A stretch of 64,000 nucleotides of DNA from a bacterium (GTDB taxonomy: Bacteria; AUK180), in the NCBI GenBank assembly GCA_023144005.1, contig JAGLGN010000030.1:23813-87812 (forward strand), written 5' to 3'. The position numbers and the translations under genes are program-made. This document shows positions 48,215-57,853 of this stretch, one piece after another. Every line of letters begins with the position of its first letter. Position 1 is the first letter of the stretch. A model generated the notes under the pieces. That model did no database searches. It saw only the letters and a program-made list of their open reading frames with translations, and was not told the DNA's origin.

Positions 48215-49081
48215 CTAGTATTTATCCGGGAAAAAGATCTGATATTTTGCTTTGATCTTCGGATCGTTCCAGTCTATCTTTGACGCCGCGGTCTGTACCG
48301 AACCCTCAAGGGTGTGATGACAGGCGCAATCCTGTGCAGGATCAAGATTGTCAATGATATGTGTCAGGATCTTCTTTGCGTTCACGACATTCGCCGCTGC
48401 ATTTGCCAGAACAGTTTTCACTGAAACCTCTTCACCCTCTTTCCACACATCGTAATCGGTGGAGAGAGCCAGGGTAACATAACACATTCCAGCTTCTCTG
48501 GCGAGCTTAGCTTCAGGAATCGCGGTCATTCCAATGATATCGACTCCCCATGATCTGTATATGCGTGATTCCGCTTTTGTTGAGAACTGGGGTCCGTCAA
48601 TACATATATATGTTCCTTTCTTATGATGTTTGATATTAAGGTCGTCACAGGCATTGTTCGCCAGAGTTCTCATTCCTTCGCAAAAAGGTGTGGCAAAGGG
48701 GATATGGACGACGATTCCGTCACCGAACATCGTATTGACCCTGTTCTTGCTTCTGTCGAAGATCTGATCAGGAATAACTATATCTCTAGGAGCGATCTCT
48801 TCTTTCATTGAACCGACTGCGGATACAGCGACGAGTTTTCTGACTCCGGCTGATTTAAGTGCCCAGATATTCGCTCTTACATTGATCTCATTGGGATGTA
48901 TCACATGTCCGGCACCGTGACGGGGGATGAAGACGATCGTCTTTCCGTTAAGATCGCCGAAAGTGAGCTCCGCAGAGGGCGCCCCAAAGGGTGTATCGAC
49001 TTTTATCTTCTCAACATTCTCCAATCCATCGATGCTCTGAACACCGCTGCCGCCAATGACTCCGATCTGTGCTTGTCTCAT
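48215..49081 (-). CDS. mtnP: S-methyl-5'-thioadenosine phosphorylase
   Basis: 'IGVIGGSGVQSIDGLENVEKIKVDTPFGAPS', 'FIPRHGAGH', 'IDGPQFSTKAESRIYRSWGVDIIGMTAIPEAKLAREA'. Confidence 0.93.
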   Translation of the reverse strand: MRQAQIGVIGGSGVQSIDGLENVEKIKVDTPFGAPSAELTFGDLNGKTIVFIPRHGAGHVIHPNEINVRANIWALKSAGVRKLVAVSAVGSMKEEIAPRDIVIPDQIFDRSKNRVNTMFGDGIVVHIPFATPFCEGMRTLANNACDDLNIKHHKKGTYICIDGPQFSTKAESRIYRSWGVDIIGMTAIPEAKLAREAGMCYVTLALSTDYDVWKEGEEVSVKTVLANAAANVVNAKKILTHIIDNLDPAQDCACHHTLEGSVQTAASKIDWNDPKIKAKYQIFFPDKY

Positions 49082-49165
49082 AATTTCTCCTATTCTGTGA
49101 AAAATTATGATAATGGATTTTACGAAAAATTGCAAGTTGATTGGCTAAATTTGAATAGAGAGGAT

Positions 49166-49182
49166 ATTATGGTATGATACCA
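49166..49182. promoter_or_regulatory. Perfect 8-1-8 palindrome TATGGTAT-g-ATACCATA in the mtnP/49199 divergent region
   Basis: Read directly. Confidence 0.6.
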
Positions 49183-49198
49183 TACAGAGGGAGTCAAG

Positions 49199-49816
49199 AT
49201 GTTAATAGACAGACACAGCGCACCTGATCATGTTATGAAACATATTGCCGATCTGGATCCTTTATTTGTTGTCAGGACCTCACGAATAGGGTTTTTGGAA
49301 CCCTTGCTTGCGCTTCTGGTCTGCCTCACCGGGGTCGGAATCAGTTTAAATGTCCTTTGGAGACTTGTGGCACCGTTGACAAGGGGACAGGAAGTGGTCT
49401 TGGAGACAACGCCGGATCTCATTGTGGTATACCCGAATGACTGGAGCCCGCTCACATTTTATTTTGTTGTTTTCGGTCTTGTGATATTCATTGGCCTCAT
49501 CTTGGCCGTTATTTCGATAAGGTGGTTTATGGACAGGGTACCCTGGGTTGTCGGGACCAAAGATGAAGTGATCTTCATCTACAGAAGGCGTATTACCTCA
49601 TGGACATGGGAACATTTTAACGCCAATCATGTATTTAAGAACAGGGGAGTAAAGGGCTCGCTGACCCTATGGATGAAAACCTCCATGTATCGTGATATAG
49701 AGGGACCTAAATACAAAAAGGACCATATCAAACTGATCGGCTTACCCTTTCCCGAAAAGATCAAAAACATCTGTCTGGAAAGAATTGATGCCTGCACCGA
49801 AGAGGCGAAGGAATGA
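49199..49816 (+). CDS. Two-TM membrane protein, possibly bacterial PH-like
   Basis: Two hydrophobic segments and a 'YPNDWSPLTFYFVVF' block. Confidence 0.5.
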   Translation: MLIDRHSAPDHVMKHIADLDPLFVVRTSRIGFLEPLLALLVCLTGVGISLNVLWRLVAPLTRGQEVVLETTPDLIVVYPNDWSPLTFYFVVFGLVIFIGLILAVISIRWFMDRVPWVVGTKDEVIFIYRRRITSWTWEHFNANHVFKNRGVKGSLTLWMKTSMYRDIEGPKYKKDHIKLIGLPFPEKIKNICLERIDACTEEAKE

Positions 49817-49979
49817 TGGGGCCGGTGGTTGAATGTGTTGAATAAAAGAGAGAGGATCCTCTCTAGCGCCGGATTCGAAAAGCTTCACTGATTATTTATA
49901 CACCCTCCGGTATTTCTAAAATCCCATTCATCGGGTAAAATGTAGCCGTTAATTCAACACATTCAACCACCGTCCCCAT
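49816..49979. repeat. 164-bp element bounded by 28-bp inverted repeats (27/28 match), with internal 16-bp palindrome
   Basis: Left 'atggggccggtggttgaatgtgttgaat', right 'attcaacacattcaaccaccgtccccat'; internal AGAGAGGATCCTCTCT at 49849-49864. Confidence 0.9.
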
Positions 49980-49985
49980 TCTTGT

Positions 49986-50013
49986 TTGACTCTATTTGAG
50001 AGAGTGGTATAAT
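49986..50013 (+). promoter_or_regulatory. Sigma70-like promoter for CsgG-MORN gene
   Basis: TTGACT - 16 bp - TATAAT. Confidence 0.6.
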
Positions 50014-50043
50014 AGAGGAGAGATATTAAGAAAAGGGGGTAAC

Positions 50044-51963
50044 ATGAAAAAAGTCCTATGTTTATTCATTCTAATGTGCTTGATCTTGGTCTCGGGAAAT
50101 ATATTTTCTGAAAAAATAGTACGGGTAACCGCGGCTGTCGCTGAATTTCAACCGAGCAATACCGTTTCCGAAAACCTTGCTGCTACAATAACAGAGTATT
50201 TCAGGACCCATCTTTTCGGTAAGGATAAATACATCCTTGTTACCCGGGAGAATATGGAAGAGATATTGAAGGAGCAGGATTTCCAGGTATCCGGATGTAT
50301 GAGTGATCAATGTGTTGTTGAAATGGGAAAAGTGTTAGGTGTGTCAAAGGTATTTACCGGGACATTGGGGACCGTCGGCAGTATATATTTGCTGAGCATC
50401 AAGATATTGGATGTTGAGACGGGTCAGATCGAAATGGCGAAATCGCAAAAAGCCAATAAGGAAGAAGATCTATTGGGAGCTGTGGAAAGGCTTGTAATGA
50501 ACATGCTGAATATTACCCCGTCACAGAGAAGAAGGATCCCTAATTCATCTACCGTAGTTCGCGAAGGCTTGGTTTACTGCACTGATGAGATCAATCCGTA
50601 CACTGGCGTTCTTACTTTTCAGGATGAGTCAGGCCTGCTCCTAGGCGAGGAAAATTATGTTGACGGTATTATTAATGGAGAATTGATCGCATATTACGCA
50701 AATGGGAATGCAAGCTCCAGGAGCACTTGGAAGAACGACAAACTCGAAGGCCTGTGCAATTATTATTATGAGAATGGGAATGTAAGCTCCATGAGCAATT
50801 ATCGAAACGGCAAGCTTGAGGGCGAGTGCATACTGTATTATGAAAATGGGGTGATTAAGCTCAAGTGTTATTACAAGAACGATAAGTTTGAGGGTGAGGG
50901 CTTTGAGTATGATACGAACGGGACTGTAACCTCCAAAGGCAATTACCGCAATGGGCTGCTTGATGGCGAGTATGCTACATATTATGATGGAAAGATATTA
51001 ACCAAGGCGAATTACAGAGCCGGCAGGCGTTATGGTGAATCCATACAATATTTTGAAAATGGAAATATAAGCTCCACAGGTATTTATAAGGATGAGAAGC
51101 TTGAAGGCGAATGCGTTGATTACTATGAAAACGGGAATGTAAGCTCCAAATACAATTACAAGAACGATCTGCTTGACGGCAAGTATACATGGTATTATGA
51201 GAATGGGGATGTGAGCTCGAAATGCGATTACAAGAATGGGCTGCGGGACGGTGAGTCTGTTGTCTATTATGAGAATAGGGGCATCAGTTCCAAGTGTTAT
51301 TACAAGAGCGATAAGCTTGACGGTGAGTATGTATGGTATTACGAAAACGGAAAATTGAAGAAGAAAAAGAGTTTCAAAGCCGATCTGCCGATCGGGAAAT
51401 GGATCCTTTGTGATGACAACGGAACTGTGATCAAAGAAGACAGAAGCGGGAAAATCAAATTTATCACCCATTTCAAGGATGGAAAGAAAGAGTCAGAGAG
51501 TAATTACAGGCACGGCAAGCTTGACGGCGGGTGGATCGAATATTATGAAGACGGCAAAGTATGGTCAAAGAAAAATTACAAAAAAGACAATCTCCATGGT
51601 GAGTACGCATCGTATTATAAAAACGGGAATCTGAACTACAAGAGCAGTTGGAAGGATCACATGCTTGAAGGCGAGTATTTATCGTATTATGAAAGCGGGG
51701 AGATAAGTTCTAAGGAGATGTACGAATTTGACAAACTCGAGGGTGTGGCTATAGACTATTACGAAGACGGTACGATCGGTGCCAAGACCAATTACTTAAA
51801 CGGTAAATTCGAGGGTGAAGCGTTTACATATTATAAAAACGGAAAACTCGAATCCAAAAGCATTTACAAAAACGGCCTGCGTGAAGGCGAGTCAATATTA
51901 TATGATGAAGATGGAAAGGAAATTCTCCGGCAGAACTATCAGGCCGGGGAAGCAATAGAGTAA
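50044..51963 (+). CDS. CsgG/LpoB-like domain fused to ~17 MORN_2/YwqK-type repeats, secreted
   Basis: Signal peptide; 'RENMEEILKEQDFQVSGCMSDQCVVEMGKVLGVSKVFTGTL'; repeats of type 'L(D/E)GEYxxYYENGxxSSKxxYKN'. Confidence 0.85.
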   Translation: MKKVLCLFILMCLILVSGNIFSEKIVRVTAAVAEFQPSNTVSENLAATITEYFRTHLFGKDKYILVTRENMEEILKEQDFQVSGCMSDQCVVEMGKVLGVSKVFTGTLGTVGSIYLLSIKILDVETGQIEMAKSQKANKEEDLLGAVERLVMNMLNITPSQRRRIPNSSTVVREGLVYCTDEINPYTGVLTFQDESGLLLGEENYVDGIINGELIAYYANGNASSRSTWKNDKLEGLCNYYYENGNVSSMSNYRNGKLEGECILYYENGVIKLKCYYKNDKFEGEGFEYDTNGTVTSKGNYRNGLLDGEYATYYDGKILTKANYRAGRRYGESIQYFENGNISSTGIYKDEKLEGECVDYYENGNVSSKYNYKNDLLDGKYTWYYENGDVSSKCDYKNGLRDGESVVYYENRGISSKCYYKSDKLDGEYVWYYENGKLKKKKSFKADLPIGKWILCDDNGTVIKEDRSGKIKFITHFKDGKKESESNYRHGKLDGGWIEYYEDGKVWSKKNYKKDNLHGEYASYYKNGNLNYKSSWKDHMLEGEYLSYYESGEISSKEMYEFDKLEGVAIDYYEDGTIGAKTNYLNGKFEGEAFTYYKNGKLESKSIYKNGLREGESILYDEDGKEILRQNYQAGEAIE

Positions 51964-51968
51964 AAAAA

Positions 51969-52000
51969 AGAGGTTAGAGGCTAGAGGTCTGAGGTTAGCG
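51969..52000 (+). repeat. Degenerate 7-nt array (GAGGTTA-like)
   Basis: 'agaggttagaggctagaggtctgaggttagcg'. Confidence 0.75.
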
Positions 52001-52101
52001 CAGAATGGAAGGGGAAATATACTAGAACTAGAAACAGAAGAATCGTGATTTGCGTTTGATTTTTGAAATGTTATAATAAAGTGAAGGGAAGGGGGATTCA
52101 T

Positions 52102-55100
52102 ATGAACCCGAAGAACATTCATCTGATGATTATACTGGTGGCTGTATTTGCGATTGCTTCGCTGAACACATATTGCGATTCTTTGAATGTTGATCTGGTC
52201 GGTAAGCTTGCCGGCGGAGCTCCACAGAGAGTAGAAGTCGTGGGGGACTATGCTTATGTTGGCTCTGGCTATATGTTTACCGTATTTGATGTATCAGACA
52301 AGGGGAATCCAGTACAGATTGCATATCTTGATATAGAAGCCAGAGATTTAAGAGTAATAGGTGACTATGCCTACATCGCTGGAAGCTGGAAGGGCTTCAG
52401 TATCGTTGATGTGTCGGATCCGGTAAATCCTTCAGAAGTAGGATGGTGTGACATATTCGGTTATTCTACTGGGATTGATGTCGTAGGCGATCATGCCTAT
52501 CTTGCAGCTAATGCCGGGGGTTTGAGGATCATTGATGTTTCCGATCCGGCAAATCCCACTGAAGTAGGTTACTGCGATGCTCCTGATTATGCTTACGAAA
52601 TCAGTGTCTCGAGTGGATATGCCTATATTGCAGATCGGTGGAATGGTTTAAGTATCATTGATGTTTCCGATCCAACATCTCCTATGGAGGTCGGGTACTT
52701 CGAAACACCAGGTGTAGCTGAGGATGTTTGTGTCACCGGTGATCACGCTTATATTGCCGATGGGGTCTGTATGAGGATCATCGATATCACTGATCCCGCA
52801 AATCCTACTGAAACAGGGCGGTATCCTACCCCGGGGAGTGCTACGAGTATTTGTCATTCAGACACCTATGTGTATGTTGCTGATGGTGATCGTGGTTTAA
52901 CTATTATTGATATCTCTGATCCGGAATATCCATCAGAGACAGGATCGTGTGATACATCCGGATGGTCTAGAGGTGTCTATCTCTTAAGTGGATATGCTTA
53001 TGTGGCTGATGCTGGAGGGGGACTAAGGATCATTGATGTATCAGATCCCTCAGCTCCGGTAGAAAGCGGATTTTACAGAGCTCCTGCACATGCTGAATAT
53101 ATACATGTATCCGGGAGTTACGCTTACATGACAAGAAGCGGTTTGGAGATCCTTGACATCTCTGATCCCACAAATCCTGTTTCAGTCGGCACATGGACCA
53201 CTCCAGGGTCTGCTCGCGGAGCTTGGGTTTCTAACAGTTATGCCTACGTAACGAACGGGGAAGATGACGTAAGGATCATCGATGTCACCGATCCCGCGAA
53301 TCCCTACGAACCAGGCTTCTGTACCACTCCTGGATTTGCGCTCGATGTTCACGTAGTCGGCGATTATGCTTATGTTGCGGACAGAACCTGGGGATTGAGG
53401 ATACTCGATGTTTCAGGTTCTCCTACTGCTTTTACAGTGGGTTCCCACGATGGGTACTGGGCTGTTGCGGTCTATACTGTCGGGGATTATACATACCTTG
53501 CTGATGATGAAGTGGGTTTGAGAATATTTGATGTCTCCGATCCTTATAATCCAACGCAAGTCGGCCTTTTCAGTACTGCTCCTTATGGTCCATATGATGT
53601 TCATGTCTTAGAAGGCTATGCCTATGTTGCTGATGGGGGAGATGGATTATGGGTCGTTGATGTGTCGGATCCCGCGAACCCGGTTGGAGTCGGCTCTTTT
53701 AGTGATTCGTTATTTGCTGAATCGATCTGTGTTTCGGGCTGCTATGCCGTTGTCGGTGACAATAGAATGAGGGTTCTTGATATCTCGGATCCATCGAAAC
53801 CGACAGAAGTCGGGTTCTTTGACCTGCCCGGGGGTGTAACCGATGTTCATGTTGTCGGGAATCACATTCATGTTGCGAATCGAGGTTCAGGACTCTGGAT
53901 ACTGGAGTACACAAAAGCACTGATACGAGGCACCATCGCCAATAGTGCTGGATACCTCATTCAAGGTGTAACAGTTTCCATCGAGAAGGACGGAATCCCT
54001 ATGGATTCAACGATCACTGATGCCTCAGGAAGATATGTGTTTCACAGTCTGGACAAAGGATCTACTTATACTATCACACCGTCATATGCGCATTGTACCG
54101 GATTTACCCCGCTTGAATGGATTTGCTCCGATCTGAATACCGATATCATCGATGCTGATTTCACAGGGGTACTGAACCAGTGGGCTATTAGTGGTACCGT
54201 CATCGACAGTTACGCTGCTCCGATTTCTGGTATCGCCGTTTCCCTTTCAGGTGACTCGACTGCAAGTACCGCTACAGATGGTTCCGGCTACTATACATTC
54301 AGTGGCCTTTATGCCGGTGCTACATATACAGTAACAGCTTCGAGGACACATTACACATTCACGCCTAGTGGAATTGAGTGCCCTGACCTTGGAGCTGACA
54401 ACACAAGTGCAGACTTCACGGGGACATGGAACCTGTGGTCCATATGCGGCACCATAACGGATGGGGGTGCTCCAATACAAGATACTACCGTCGATCTTTC
54501 AGGTGCGGCAGCGGCATCATTAACGACATCCTCCACCGGATATTTCATATTCAGCGACCTGGCTGCCGGGGCGACATATTCCGTTACACCGTCTAAAACC
54601 CATTACACATTTTTACCTGCAGACAGAACATACTCGAATCTGGGTGCTGACATAGCCGATAGCGACTTCACCTGCTCGTGGAACTATTGGACTATCAGCG
54701 GCACGATCACGGACAGTTTTGCTGTTCTGATCTCAGGGGTGACAGTAGCTCTTTCGGGAGATACTCCAGCAGTGACGGTTACAGATAACTTTGGGTATTA
54801 TGTGTTCAATAACATCACTGCAGGTGCTACATACACAGTGACTCCCAGCAAGGGCAATCTGTATATCTTCAATCCGCAGAATGCAGGATTAACAGATCTT
54901 GCCGGGGACGTGATGCAGGATTTCACTGGATCGAAGAATTTTGCAGAGGATCTTGAAAATGTGACGATATATCCAAATCCATGGAAAAGGGATTCGAAAA
55001 GAGATATCATCAGCATTGACAACTTGACCGAGAATGTGATAATCCGGATCTACACAGTATCTGGGGACATGGTGATAAGTACTATTCCCGAAATGATAGC

Positions 55101-55218
55101 TTACGAGTGGGATCTGAAGAACGACTTGGGAGCTCCTGTCACCTCAGGGATCTATTTCTGTGTTATTACAAATGACCAAGGTGATAAGAAGATAAAGAAG
55201 ATTGCGATCATCAATTGA
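52102..55218 (+). CDS. Secreted LVIVD beta-propeller-like repeat protein with carboxypeptidase-regulatory-like repeats and FlgD/T9SS-like C-terminal domain
   Basis: Signal peptide; repeated 'GDYAYVADG..GLRIIDVSDPxNPxEVG'; repeated 'SGTITD..I.GVTVxLSG..T.T...GYY.F..L.AGATYTVTPS'; 'VTIYPNPWK...IYTVSGDMV...WDLKNDLGAPVTSGIYFCVITND'. Confidence 0.88.
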   Translation: MNPKNIHLMIILVAVFAIASLNTYCDSLNVDLVGKLAGGAPQRVEVVGDYAYVGSGYMFTVFDVSDKGNPVQIAYLDIEARDLRVIGDYAYIAGSWKGFSIVDVSDPVNPSEVGWCDIFGYSTGIDVVGDHAYLAANAGGLRIIDVSDPANPTEVGYCDAPDYAYEISVSSGYAYIADRWNGLSIIDVSDPTSPMEVGYFETPGVAEDVCVTGDHAYIADGVCMRIIDITDPANPTETGRYPTPGSATSICHSDTYVYVADGDRGLTIIDISDPEYPSETGSCDTSGWSRGVYLLSGYAYVADAGGGLRIIDVSDPSAPVESGFYRAPAHAEYIHVSGSYAYMTRSGLEILDISDPTNPVSVGTWTTPGSARGAWVSNSYAYVTNGEDDVRIIDVTDPANPYEPGFCTTPGFALDVHVVGDYAYVADRTWGLRILDVSGSPTAFTVGSHDGYWAVAVYTVGDYTYLADDEVGLRIFDVSDPYNPTQVGLFSTAPYGPYDVHVLEGYAYVADGGDGLWVVDVSDPANPVGVGSFSDSLFAESICVSGCYAVVGDNRMRVLDISDPSKPTEVGFFDLPGGVTDVHVVGNHIHVANRGSGLWILEYTKALIRGTIANSAGYLIQGVTVSIEKDGIPMDSTITDASGRYVFHSLDKGSTYTITPSYAHCTGFTPLEWICSDLNTDIIDADFTGVLNQWAISGTVIDSYAAPISGIAVSLSGDSTASTATDGSGYYTFSGLYAGATYTVTASRTHYTFTPSGIECPDLGADNTSADFTGTWNLWSICGTITDGGAPIQDTTVDLSGAAAASLTTSSTGYFIFSDLAAGATYSVTPSKTHYTFLPADRTYSNLGADIADSDFTCSWNYWTISGTITDSFAVLISGVTVALSGDTPAVTVTDNFGYYVFNNITAGATYTVTPSKGNLYIFNPQNAGLTDLAGDVMQDFTGSKNFAEDLENVTIYPNPWKRDSKRDIISIDNLTENVIIRIYTVSGDMVISTIPEMIAYEWDLKNDLGAPVTSGIYFCVITNDQGDKKIKKIAIIN

Positions 55219-55493
55219 ATACCTGCTAGAATCCTTCCAATTTCCCGCCTCACTTTCTTACTTCTCCCCAATCCACGAAGTGTAAATATTTAAAGAATTC
55301 ATAAGGGTTCGAAGAGTTTTAAAGGGTAATTCTTTAATAAAATTGTAAGGCTTTCCTGTAACTGGTCGCTGGTATCTGAGAAGCTTTGCTTCGCGGGTTT
55401 TCTGTTCTCTGGTCGCCGCACTGAAAGTGCATAATTTGCCTTTCAGTTGGGATATGCTCTAATAATTTGAATGCAGATGGGATGCTCTAAAAA

Positions 55494-55826
55494 TTGAACA
55501 CTGAAAATGCAACAAAACTCAATTTATCCCGTAGCTGCTTGCATGGTAGCGGGACGACCGTCCCGGTTGATCTGAATTTTATTAAGTTTGAAGATGTTTC
55601 GGATTCTTCTCCTGATCTGCTTTTTTATAGAGATCGGGTGAAAATGTTTTTTGAAGAGGGAGAAATTATTATGGTACTGGATCTGAAAAAGAGGAAAACA
55701 CACTCATTATAAGCTGGATACCCTGCGTTTTGCTATGCCATTCCAAAGATCGATCCTGAAACAGTTGAGGAAATAAAAAAGATCAACGGTACAAACGAAT
55801 TTGAGGCACCTCGAGTAAAAAACTAA
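55494..55826 (+). pseudogene. Possible disrupted gene: ORF with an in-frame TAA at 55710 followed by 37 open codons
   Basis: '...VLDLKKRKTHSL*AGYPAFCYAIPKIDPETVEEIKKINGTNEFEAPRVKN*' in a single frame. Confidence 0.4.
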
Positions 55827-55907
55827 ATCAGGTTCCAATTTTGGAAGTGAAAGAAGTGAACCACTGTTACTATTTGTATAGTTCAATTTTTAATTATTCA
55901 TTTCCCA

Positions 55908-55940
55908 ACCAACCTCCATCCTCTAACCTCTAACCTCCAT
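55908..55940 (+). repeat. Degenerate 7-nt array (CCTCTAA-like)
   Basis: 'accaacctccatcctctaacctctaacctccat'; reverse-complement sense of the 51969 array. Confidence 0.75.
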
Positions 55941-55977
55941 TTCCCTGCATTGGCGTGCTTGCCTTTTCCCTTCTATT

Positions 55978-57843
55978 GTGATAAAATTACGCATGTTCCT
56001 CGTAAAGATAATAATATTCCTTATCTTGGCATTTATCTACCTCTTTTTCTTTGAAAAAAGGGGCAAGAAGAAAAATGACATCTTTCTATTTCTTTACCTT
56101 GGCATTCTCTTTGTTATCTTTACTTCATTATGGCGGGTTACACTCCCGGAATTCTACTTTCTACTGACCTTTACATTGCTTATAGCGGTCTTCCGGGCAG
56201 GATTATATTCACTCGCGCTCTTGATCTTCCAACTGGGATACTCCGCGCTTTTCCTCGGATCGGTAATATCGTTCCCCGCTTACGGGGTTATTATCGTCGG
56301 TACCGTGGCGACCATCGGCTTTATCCGGATATTTTCTTATGACCATAGTGAAAAAACCTACGGCAAGCCGGGAGATGACGGGAGTGAGGTTTCAGGGGAT
56401 TATGAAGAGACCTTTCTGAAGAAGATCGAAATGAACGTCAAATCCAAGATGGATCTGGTTTCAACTATGGACGAGGAGATACTCTTCTTCCATTACCTTC
56501 TGAAGAAAAACCGTTTGGTCATCGGGTATTCCAATCACAAATCTCTTATGAAGAGCGATATCCCCTGGGAAAGCGTGCCTTTTCTGAAGGAATTGATACT
56601 TTCCGCTAAGATCTCCATGGTTGACCACCCGGAGGAAAATATACGCAAATACGGTCTCTTTCTGAAGGATGTTATCATCAATGGAATGATAATAAAGCCC
56701 TTTCTGAACGGTGATCGTGTTGAAGGGATCATGGGTTTCGCGACATCTCACAGCAAAAGATTCCAGCAGTATCTTCCTTTTTACGAGAGATATCTGGATG
56801 ATATGGCGGAATACTTCCAAAGCCGCCGCATTTACCGCAAGCTCTTAAAAGAAAAGAATGAGTTCCACTTCTTTTATAATGCTCTGAGCAAGATGAATCA
56901 GAGCCGCAGCCTGAACGATATCTCCGACAATTTCCTTAATTCATTCAAGAAGATGTTCTCAGTGAACATATACTCCTTTCTCGAGGTGGCTGAGGACAGC
57001 TATCGTGTGATCAGCTCTACTTCTAAGGAATGCATTACGGACAAGTGGTTCGCTGTTCCCCAAGGCAGCTATCTGCTCCCTCTGATGAAAAAGCCGGAAT
57101 TGCGCATTGTAAACATCGGCGACGAAAGAAGGATCAAGTTGAATATTTCCGGATCGGTGGAGAGTATGTTCAATTCGGGCATCTTCATAGCCATACCGAT
57201 TCAGACATCCGTATCAAATCCATATGTGATATTACTGGAGCTGAAAAGTAAGCATCTGACTTCCAATGAAAAGAAGATGATATCCATCCTGTCCGATAAT
57301 CTGCAGCATATTATCGAGAATATGGCGCTTTTAGAGAGATTCAGCAATCTCGCTAACTATGACGGTTTGACCGAGATCTACAATCACAAGAAGTTCCAGG
57401 AACTCTTTCAGGAAACATTAGACCATTCCAAGAGCCCCCGTAGGGACCTATGTGTGGTGATGCTGGACATAGACCATTTCAAACAGTTCAATGACACATA
57501 CGGCCATAAAACAGGTGATCTCGTTTTGAAAAAGGTCGCCCGCTCAATGGAAAAGTCCATTAAAGATAATGATGTGGTGGCCCGTTACGGCGGAGAGGAG
57601 TTCATCGTATTGATAAGGGATTCCGATATTGAGACCGGGATGTCTGTGGCGGAAAGGATACGCAAGAACATTGAAAGTATCAGATTGGATATAGGGAGCG
57701 AGGTCATACGCATTACAATAAGCGGAGGACTTTCACATTACCCGTCGATGGGCCTTGACCGGTCGACATTGATCGAGAAAGCCGATAAGGCCCTGTATGC
57801 CTCCAAGGAAAAGGGGCGAAATCAGGTCAGCATATTTGATTAA
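55978..57843 (+). CDS. Membrane GAF-GGDEF diguanylate cyclase
   Basis: N-terminal TM helices; 'VARYGGEEFIVLI'. Confidence 0.92.
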   Translation: MIKLRMFLVKIIIFLILAFIYLFFFEKRGKKKNDIFLFLYLGILFVIFTSLWRVTLPEFYFLLTFTLLIAVFRAGLYSLALLIFQLGYSALFLGSVISFPAYGVIIVGTVATIGFIRIFSYDHSEKTYGKPGDDGSEVSGDYEETFLKKIEMNVKSKMDLVSTMDEEILFFHYLLKKNRLVIGYSNHKSLMKSDIPWESVPFLKELILSAKISMVDHPEENIRKYGLFLKDVIINGMIIKPFLNGDRVEGIMGFATSHSKRFQQYLPFYERYLDDMAEYFQSRRIYRKLLKEKNEFHFFYNALSKMNQSRSLNDISDNFLNSFKKMFSVNIYSFLEVAEDSYRVISSTSKECITDKWFAVPQGSYLLPLMKKPELRIVNIGDERRIKLNISGSVESMFNSGIFIAIPIQTSVSNPYVILLELKSKHLTSNEKKMISILSDNLQHIIENMALLERFSNLANYDGLTEIYNHKKFQELFQETLDHSKSPRRDLCVVMLDIDHFKQFNDTYGHKTGDLVLKKVARSMEKSIKDNDVVARYGGEEFIVLIRDSDIETGMSVAERIRKNIESIRLDIGSEVIRITISGGLSHYPSMGLDRSTLIEKADKALYASKEKGRNQVSIFD

Positions 57844-57853
57844 GGAGTAAATA

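Noticed and set aside
52198-53915. Repeated 'gatgtttccgatcc'-like words considered as regulatory repeats
   Set aside because: They encode the LVIVD protein repeat 'IIDVSDP' within one ORF.
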